DNA from: Mollicutes bacterium
GTDB lineage: Bacteria > Bacillota_I > Bacilli_A > RF39 > UBA660
NCBI GenBank assembly: GCA_012838395.1
Contig: DUPI01000024.1
Location: 1 to 11,540 of the forward strand
Length of the DNA: 11,540 nucleotides
Direction: 5' to 3'
Under the pieces are notes generated by a model. The model was not told the origin of the DNA, did no database searches, and saw only the letters and a program-made list of their open reading frames with translations. Below, piece by piece: positions 6,613 through 11,540 of the stretch (the stretch's first letter is position 1; each line of letters begins with the position of its first letter). The translations under genes were made by a program, and so were the position numbers.

Positions 6613-7089
6613 ATGATAAAAAGGATAATAACAATAATTATGTTTATTTTGGTAATAAATATTCTTATATCTTTTCGTGAAGAAAACAATGTTAAACCAG
6701 TATTTTTAGAAAACTCAGTAAATTATGATAGTGAATATAAAATTTATAATTTAAATGTTGCTGATGCATACGTGACTACCAAAACATTAAATAATTATTT
6801 TTATGAAAGTAATATTAAAGTATTAGGTATTTACCCTAAATTAAATTATCTGTATGAAAAGAAATTGTTTAATAAAAGTAATTATTATGCTTTTAAAAAG
6901 AATACGATAGCTATAAATACTTTTGAATTTGAAACACAATTTAAAAAGATACTTAAGAATTATGGATTAAACGGAGAAGTTGAAAAAATTGATTTGTACG
7001 GCGTTACGATAGGTAAAATAAAAATATACGCTTCTAATAAAGATGTGAAAAAATTAATAAGAGACCATCCCAAATTTAAAATAAAATAA
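6613..7089 (+). CDS. Small exported or membrane-anchored protein of unknown function
   Basis: I do not recognise this 158-residue protein. Residues 2-20 (basic KR, then a hydrophobic run of Ile, Met, Phe, Leu and Val) form a signal peptide or signal anchor. No lipobox cysteine follows, so it is not a lipoprotein. The remaining ~135 residues are rich in Tyr, Asn and Lys, with no cysteine and no further membrane segment, so a small extracytoplasmic domain facing the wall side is likely. The ribosome site is GGAGG with 7-base spacing, a strong and clear start. It lies alone between the PFOR terminator and the NfeD promoter, so context gives no partner. Codon and base use match the neighbours. 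Confidence 0.8.
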   Translation: MIKRIITIIMFILVINILISFREENNVKPVFLENSVNYDSEYKIYNLNVADAYVTTKTLNNYFYESNIKVLGIYPKLNYLYEKKLFNKSNYYAFKKNTIAINTFEFETQFKKILKNYGLNGEVEKIDLYGVTIGKIKIYASNKDVKKLIRDHPKFKIK

Positions 7090-7154
7090 AGGAAGTTATT
7101 TGACATTAAAAATATAAAGTGCTGCTCAAATTTATAAAAAAGTTTGTCGTGATA

Positions 7155-7183
7155 TTGTCAAACGTCTTGAATAATAGTATAAT
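7155..7183 (+). promoter_or_regulatory. Strong vegetative promoter of the NfeD-family gene
   Basis: TTGTCA (7155-7160), 17 bp, TATAAT (7178-7183) is nearly consensus for the housekeeping sigma. The -35 also lies in TTGTCAAA, which fits a relaxed Spo0A box (TGTCRAA), but the -35 match alone explains it. The predicted start near 7190 falls at the Shine-Dalgarno site. Confidence 0.75.
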
Positions 7184-7200
7184 GTTCGTAGGTGATTATA

Positions 7201-7617
7201 ATGATGTATATCTGGTTGGCAATTGTTATTTTATTAACAATAGTAGAATTAATGACTATTCATTTAACAACTATTTGGTTTGTTACCAGTGCTTTAGTCT
7301 CGTTGATATTAAGTTTTTTTGTCGATAATTTTGCTATTCAATTTCTAGTTTTTATTATACTAGGAATAATATTGTTTATAACAACTCGCCCAATTTTATT
7401 AAAGTTATTAGCGAAATATCGCCATAAAAAAAATGTTAAATATTTACTAGGAATGCGGGGACAAGTAATCTCTCCCATTTCTAAAAAACAATTAGGAGAG
7501 GTAAAAGTTGATGGTAAGGTTTGGATTGCCGAAGCTGATAAGAAAATCCCGTTAGATACTTATGTAACGGTGGTTGAAATAAAAGAAGATAAAATAAAAG
7601 TAGAAAAAGATAATTAA
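7201..7617 (+). CDS. NfeD-family membrane protein (short form)
   Basis: The 138-residue protein has three hydrophobic segments in its first ~70 residues, with the typical NfeD pattern near the N-terminus (WLAIVILLTIVELMT), then a basic cytoplasmic turn (KYRHKKN). A C-terminal small beta-barrel (OB-like) domain of about 60 residues follows, with GMRGQV, GEVKVDGKVWIAEAD and a terminal VVEIKEDKIKVE. Short NfeD proteins commonly work with SPFH/flotillin-type or stomatin proteins in membrane organisation; no such partner is in this window. I chose ATG 7201, 8 bases after AGG of AGGTGAT. GTG at 7192 lies inside the ribosome site and is unlikely. It is a single-gene unit with its own promoter and terminator. 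Confidence 0.85.
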   Translation: MMYIWLAIVILLTIVELMTIHLTTIWFVTSALVSLILSFFVDNFAIQFLVFIILGIILFITTRPILLKLLAKYRHKKNVKYLLGMRGQVISPISKKQLGEVKVDGKVWIAEADKKIPLDTYVTVVEIKEDKIKVEKDN

Positions 7618-7624
7618 TAATATT

Positions 7625-7654
7625 GATCAATAAATGTTGGTCTTTTTATTTTTT
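7625..7654 (+). terminator. Terminator after the NfeD-family gene
   Basis: GATCAA (7625-7630) pairs with TTGGTC (7637-7642, one G-T pair) around a 6-base loop. A long T-rich run follows. The stem is short but the T-run is strong. Confidence 0.65.
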
Positions 7655-7656
7655 CT

Positions 7657-7718
7657 TTGACATTTGAGCAATAAAATCAATATAAAAACTTTACTATACA
7701 AATAAAAAAAGATATAAT
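7657..7718 (+). promoter_or_regulatory. Two candidate promoters for the hydrolase-murF-ddl operon
   Basis: Upstream: TTGACA (7657-7662), 18 bp, TATAAA (7681-7686). Downstream: TTTACT (7690-7695), 17 bp, TATAAT (7713-7718). Either could serve; the downstream one gives a transcript starting near the ribosome site GGTGAT (7727-7732), as in other genes here. No operator or riboswitch is evident. Confidence 0.65.
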
Positions 7719-7735
7719 AATTATATGGTGATTTT

Positions 7736-8473
7736 ATGAAAATTAAAGATATTAATATTAATTGCATTACTTATGGTAATGAATTAGGGAAACCAATTGT
7801 ATTTTTACACGGTTGGGGTCAAAATATTGAAATGATGAAACCTTTAGCAGATCGTTTAAGTAATGATTATAAAATAATTATTATTGATTTACCAGGTCAT
7901 GGTAAAAGTGATGAACCATTATATCCTTGGTCAGTAATGGATTATATGGAGGCTATTAAGGAATTATTAGAAAAACTTGATATTAAGTGCCCAACTTTGG
8001 TAGGTCATTCATTTGGGGGAAAAGTAAGTTTATTGTATGCTAGTAATTACGATGTTGATAAACTGGTCGTATTAGGAAGTCCCTTTAAAGCAAATGCAAA
8101 TAAAATGTCTATTAAAACCAAAGTACTTAAAGGTTTAAAAAAGATACCTGTTCTTAATAAATTTGAGGAGTTTGCTAAAAAGAGAATGGGTTCAACGGAT
8201 TACCGAAATGCTAGTCCAATTATGCGTCAAGTTTTAGTGAATACAGTTAATTTAGATATTAGTGAGAATGTTAAATCAATTAAGTGCCCAACTTTAATTG
8301 TGTGGGGAACTTTAGATGAAGCAGTTCCTTTAGAAGACGCTTACGAATTAGAAAAGTTAATTTCTGATGCTGGATTAGTTGTTTTAGAAGGTGCCACTCA
8401 TTATGCCTATCTAGAGCAAGTTAATCAAGTTGTTAATATGATTAAAAGCTTGTTAGGAGGGAATAATAAATGA
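7736..8473 (+). CDS. Alpha/beta-hydrolase fold protein
   Basis: The 245-residue cytoplasmic protein has the full alpha/beta-hydrolase signature. The oxyanion-side motif FLHGWGQN lies at 23-30 and DLPGHGKSD at 51-59. The nucleophile elbow GHSFGG puts the catalytic Ser at 92, the acid is Asp194 in GTLDEAVP, and the base is His222 in GATHYAYLE. A cap with Lys-rich helices lies between residues about 118 and 175. All three catalytic residues are intact, so it should be an active esterase or related hydrolase; the substrate cannot be told. It is first in an operon with murF and ddl, overlapping murF by 4 bases (ATGA), so translation is probably coupled. A role in cell-wall precursor metabolism is suggested only by context. 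The ribosome site (GGTGAT, close to the ATG) is modest. Confidence 0.9.
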   Translation: MKIKDININCITYGNELGKPIVFLHGWGQNIEMMKPLADRLSNDYKIIIIDLPGHGKSDEPLYPWSVMDYMEAIKELLEKLDIKCPTLVGHSFGGKVSLLYASNYDVDKLVVLGSPFKANANKMSIKTKVLKGLKKIPVLNKFEEFAKKRMGSTDYRNASPIMRQVLVNTVNLDISENVKSIKCPTLIVWGTLDEAVPLEDAYELEKLISDAGLVVLEGATHYAYLEQVNQVVNMIKSLLGGNNK

Positions 8474-10068
8474 ATATGAAAGTATTTATAATATCATTAA
8501 TACCAATTCTTTTTTATATTATTATTCGTACTAAAAAAGCTCTACATATGCTTCAACAAAATTGGTATAATGATGGAAATCGTTATATTAAATGGATTTT
8601 CAAAAATTTTGAAAAGGCTTTTAACATAACAGAAATATCAGTTTTATTAATCATTTTAGGAAATTATTATTTAAACAATACTATTTCTATTATAAGTTAT
8701 TCTTTATCATATTTAATAGTTGGTGCTTTATATTTTAAGGAAATGAAATATGAACAATCTAAAAAACCATTAGTGATAACCAAAAGAATTAGAAGGTTAA
8801 TAGCAACAGTTTTATTTTTATATCTACTACCTTTTGTTGTTTATTATTTCAAATTCAAAAATATAAACTATGTGTTATTTTATCAAATAACAGCATTTAT
8901 TTTAATATTCATTAATTTTTTAATTGTTTGGCTAGCTAATATAATAAATAAACCTATAGAAAAACAAGTGTTTTATTATTATAAACGAAGAGCTGTTAGA
9001 AAATTAAAACAAATGAGTACGATGAAAGTTGTTGGTATTACTGGAAGTTATGGTAAAACTAGTAGTAAAAATATTTTAAATGATATATTAAATATTAAAT
9101 TTGATTCATTTGCTACACCTCAAAATTTTAATACCACTTACGGTTTGATTAATTCAGTAAATAACTATTTAGATAAGTTTAGCGAGATTTTTATTGCTGA
9201 AATGGGAGCTTTTAAACTTGGTGAAATAAAAGAACTTTGTGATTTGATGAAACCTAAATATGGTATTTTGACAAAAGTAGGTGTCGCTCATTTAGAATCT
9301 TTTGGTAGTAGGGAGAATATTCAAAAAGGCAAATTTGAATTAATAGAATCGTTACCTAGTGATGGAATCGGAATTTTGAATCGTGATGATGAGTATCAAG
9401 TAAACTATGAACTAGAAAATGATTGTCAGATAATATGGATTGGTATAGAAAATAAAGATTCTGATATATATGCTGATAACATCAAACTATCACATACCGG
9501 TATGACTTTTGATGTTTATTTTAGCGGTGATTCAAAACCGTATAAATTTGAAACTAAATTATTAGGTAAGGCGAACATATATAATATTTTAGCTGGAATT
9601 GCTCTTGGACGTGAATTCGGACTAACAATTGAACAGTTGCAATTAGGAGTAAAAGCGGTTAATTCAATACCACACCGTTTAGAACCTAAAAAATATGGGA
9701 ACATTAATATTATTGATGATGCCTATAATTCAAATCCAGTTGGTTCAAAAATGGCCTTAGAAGTATTATCGATGATGCCTGGTAAAAAAATTGTGGTAAC
9801 GCCAGGAATGATTGATTTAGGAGTGGAACAATACAATTTAAATAAAGAATTTGGTACCTATATTGCTGATGTAGCTGATGAAGTTATATTGATAGGGGAG
9901 GAGCAAACTACCCCAATAAAAGAGGGATTAATAGAAAAAAAGTATAAGGAGAAACACATTCACATACTAAATGATGTTAAAGAAGCTTTTTTATTAATTC
10001 AAGAACTACAAGGAAAAGAAACTTATGTTTTATTAGAAAACGATTTACCAGATATATTTAATGAATAG
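8470..10068 (+). CDS. murF: UDP-MurNAc-tripeptide:D-Ala-D-Ala ligase with an N-terminal membrane domain
   Basis: The protein adds D-Ala-D-Ala to UDP-MurNAc-tripeptide using ATP. It has 532 residues, against about 450 for standard MurF. The first ~160 residues carry about five hydrophobic segments (near 4-20, 55-68, 72-88, 109-127 and 133-157), followed by a basic stretch. They take the place of the usual soluble UDP-binding domain. The Mur ligase core follows: P-loop GITGSYGKTSSKN (189-201), ATPFAPQNFNTT-like region, EMGAF, and KANIYN near 368. The C-terminal ligase domain has PHRLEP near 401-406 and DDAYNSNP (416-423), both typical of MurF. AGGAGG lies 9 bases before the ATG at 8470, which overlaps the hydrolase stop. 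ddl follows 10 bases after the stop. MurF identity is strong from motifs and the ddl neighbour; how it binds UDP-substrate is unclear. Confidence 0.88.
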   Translation: MNMKVFIISLIPILFYIIIRTKKALHMLQQNWYNDGNRYIKWIFKNFEKAFNITEISVLLIILGNYYLNNTISIISYSLSYLIVGALYFKEMKYEQSKKPLVITKRIRRLIATVLFLYLLPFVVYYFKFKNINYVLFYQITAFILIFINFLIVWLANIINKPIEKQVFYYYKRRAVRKLKQMSTMKVVGITGSYGKTSSKNILNDILNIKFDSFATPQNFNTTYGLINSVNNYLDKFSEIFIAEMGAFKLGEIKELCDLMKPKYGILTKVGVAHLESFGSRENIQKGKFELIESLPSDGIGILNRDDEYQVNYELENDCQIIWIGIENKDSDIYADNIKLSHTGMTFDVYFSGDSKPYKFETKLLGKANIYNILAGIALGREFGLTIEQLQLGVKAVNSIPHRLEPKKYGNINIIDDAYNSNPVGSKMALEVLSMMPGKKIVVTPGMIDLGVEQYNLNKEFGTYIADVADEVILIGEEQTTPIKEGLIEKKYKEKHIHILNDVKEAFLLIQELQGKETYVLLENDLPDIFNE

Positions 10069-10078
10069 GAGTGAAATT

Positions 10079-11263
10079 ATGAAAGTAAAAGTAGGAGTTA
10101 TTTTTGGTGGAGAAACAGTTGAACACGAAATAAGTATTATTACGGCTGTTCAAGCAATGAAATACATTGATCCTGAAAAGTATGAAATAGTACCAATTTA
10201 TATTAGTAAAGATCGCATTTGGTATACAGGGAAAATGCTTATGGATATCGAAGTTTATAAAGATTTTGAACATTTAAAAAGGTATGCCAAAAAAGTTGCG
10301 TTTTATAAGAAAAATGGTACCTTTGTATTACAAACAGTAGGGATGTTTAAAAGAGTTGTAGAAGAGTTAGATATTATGTTTCCAATTATGCATGGAAATA
10401 ATACTGAGGATGGTTCAATTCAAGGTTATTTAGAAACAGTAGGAATTCCATATGTGGGTAGCAAAGTTTTAGCTTCTGCAATTGGACAAGATAAAGTGAT
10501 TATGAAACAAGTTATGAGTTCAATTAATTTACCAATTGTCCCATATACTTGGTTTTATGATATAAATTATTATGATGAAAATGAAAAAATATTAAATGAA
10601 ATTAAGGAGCTAGGATATCCTGTTATTGTAAAACCAGCAACATTAGGTAGTAGTGTTGGTATAACAGTGGTTAAGGAAGAAAGTAAGATTGACCAAGCTG
10701 TTAGAGAAGCAATTAAATATGACGTTAAAATTATTGTTGAAAAAGTAATTGAAAATTTAGTAGAAGTTAATTGTAGTGTACTTGGTAATTATAAATATCA
10801 AGAAGCTAGTGTTATTGAAGAAGTTATTTCTACTGAGGAGTTTTTAACTTACACTGATAAATATATTGGTAAAAGTAAGGGTGACACTACTAAAGGAATG
10901 GTCGCTACTAATCGTGTAATACCAGCAAGAATTGATAATAAATTATATAAAGAGATTCAAGAATTAGCAAAAGAAACATTTAAAGTAATGAATTTAAGTG
11001 GAGTAGCGAGAATTGATTTCTTAATTGATAATAAGAAAAAGAAAGCTTATGTTAATGAACCAAATACAATTCCCGGATCATTATCATTCTATTTATGGGA
11101 AAAAACAAATAAGCCGTATAAAAAATTATTAGATGAAATGTTATCAATAGCTATTAAAGATTTTAAGACTAAAAGTAAAAAAATTTATTCATTTGATACT
11201 AATATCTTAAGTAACTTTAATGGCCTAAAAGGTGGTAAAGGACTAAAAGGGATAAAAAAATAA
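10079..11263 (+). CDS. ddl: D-alanine--D-alanine ligase
   Basis: This ATP-grasp enzyme joins two D-alanines for the peptidoglycan stem and feeds MurF, encoded just upstream. The 394 residues are somewhat longer than most Ddl (about 305-375). The N-terminal substrate domain has FGGETVEHEIS (9-19). The ATP-grasp part has VIVKPATLGSSVGI (182-195, Lys185), the omega-loop region after EEVISTEEF with its KYIGKSKG segment, Asp313 for metal, and NEPNTIPGS (326-334), where Glu327 and Asn329 bind metal. Pro at 328 replaces the more usual Ile, Val or Leu. A basic, Gly/Lys-rich tail (GLKGGKGLKG) ends the protein. I chose ATG 10079, 7 bases after AGGAG (10067-10071); the ATG at 10061 lies before the murF stop and lacks a ribosome site. 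Acceptor specificity (D-Ala or D-lactate) cannot be read safely here. Confidence 0.95.
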   Translation: MKVKVGVIFGGETVEHEISIITAVQAMKYIDPEKYEIVPIYISKDRIWYTGKMLMDIEVYKDFEHLKRYAKKVAFYKKNGTFVLQTVGMFKRVVEELDIMFPIMHGNNTEDGSIQGYLETVGIPYVGSKVLASAIGQDKVIMKQVMSSINLPIVPYTWFYDINYYDENEKILNEIKELGYPVIVKPATLGSSVGITVVKEESKIDQAVREAIKYDVKIIVEKVIENLVEVNCSVLGNYKYQEASVIEEVISTEEFLTYTDKYIGKSKGDTTKGMVATNRVIPARIDNKLYKEIQELAKETFKVMNLSGVARIDFLIDNKKKKAYVNEPNTIPGSLSFYLWEKTNKPYKKLLDEMLSIAIKDFKTKSKKIYSFDTNILSNFNGLKGGKGLKGIKK

Positions 11264-11276
11264 TATCCCTTTTTTA
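11245..11276 (+). terminator. Terminator overlapping the end of ddl
   Basis: AAAAGGGATA (11245-11254) pairs with TATCCCTTTT (11264-11273) around a 9-base loop holding the stop codon; T's follow. It closes the hydrolase-murF-ddl operon. Confidence 0.85.
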
Positions 11277-11278
11277 TA

Positions 11279-11307
11279 TTGTAAAAAAGAGGTAAATATT
11301 ATATAAT
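11279..11307 (+). promoter_or_regulatory. Promoter of the tRNA-Val gene
   Basis: TTGTAA (11279-11284), 17 bp, TATAAT (11302-11307). The predicted start lies only a few bases before the tRNA 5' end, which suits a stable-RNA gene. Confidence 0.75.
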
Positions 11308-11317
11308 AAAATTATAT

Positions 11318-11394
<77 letters not shown>

Positions 11395-11407
11395 TTATGA
11401 AAAACAC

Positions 11408-11435
11408 CCCTTGTATAACAAGGGTTTTCTTATTT
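11408..11435 (+). terminator. Terminator after tRNA-Val, possibly bidirectional
   Basis: CCCTTGT (11408-11414) and ACAAGGG (11418-11424) form a GC-rich stem, followed by TTTTCTTATTT. A run of A's before the stem (11400-11404) would give a T-run on the other strand, so it may also end a gene arriving from the right. In the last ~105 bases I see no supportable gene. Confidence 0.85.
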
Positions 11436-11540
11436 AAAAATATATTTAAGTATCAAATTATTAATCAATATACTTTACAATAACATCTGAAGGAAAGTAA
11501 TTAGTTTACATCGGTAGAAAGGCAACTTTATTGAAATTAA

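Noticed and set aside
7099..7104. TTGACA as a -35 element
   Set aside because: No -10 lies at 16-18 bp; the good promoter is at 7155-7183.
7119..7328. 69-residue + frame before and within the NfeD-family gene
   Set aside because: It overlaps the promoter and the NfeD reading frame, and has no Shine-Dalgarno site.
11436..11540. End of a reverse-strand gene at the right edge
   Set aside because: Two short reverse frames reach stops here, but neither is long or distinctive enough to call; only the possibly bidirectional terminator hints at one.

Overview
The window comes from an AT-rich, cell-walled, anaerobic Bacillota. Low GC, purine-rich Shine-Dalgarno sites matching GAGGTGAT, TGA used as a stop (the hydrolase at 7736-8473), a pyruvate:ferredoxin oxidoreductase and recognisable sporulation genes all point this way. 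The style resembles Bacilli lineages that branch near the Mollicutes (RF39-like or Erysipelotrichia-like); that placement is inference.

Layout, all genes on the + strand. (1) 1-1614: the 3' part of a surface protein with an acidic Pro/Asp/Glu repeat stalk and a C-terminal membrane anchor; the gene runs off the left edge. (2) 1627-2977: a strongly reduced version of the spoIIA-spoVA locus. It holds a SpoIIAA-like STAS gene that seems to start at ATT, a sigma-F-like gene with an internal in-frame loss, and a SpoVAC/SpoVAEB-family membrane protein. A perfect Spo0A-box match precedes the first gene and a sigma-G-like promoter precedes the last. No spoIIAB is present. (3) 3119-6553: pyruvate:ferredoxin oxidoreductase as a single transcription unit, with a palindrome over its promoter. 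(4) 6613-7617: a small unrecognised exported or anchored protein and an NfeD-family membrane protein, each with its own promoter. (5) 7736-11263: a tightly coupled three-gene operon (alpha/beta hydrolase, membrane-anchored MurF, Ddl) for the last cytoplasmic steps of the peptidoglycan peptide. (6) 11318-11394: tRNA-Val(GAC) with its own promoter and terminator.

The most notable part is region 2. Its gene order copies the B. subtilis arrangement spoIIAA-spoIIAB-sigF followed by spoVA. However, the kinase/anti-sigma gene is gone, the STAS protein lacks the phosphorylated serine, and the sigma lacks the regions that melt and read the -10 element. These losses agree with each other: the phosphorylation switch has been removed as a unit. 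The locus is either decaying or rewired. The retained Spo0A-like box, ribosome sites and open frames argue against simple junk. Ddl and MurF act in sequence: Ddl makes D-Ala-D-Ala and MurF adds it to the UDP-MurNAc-tripeptide.
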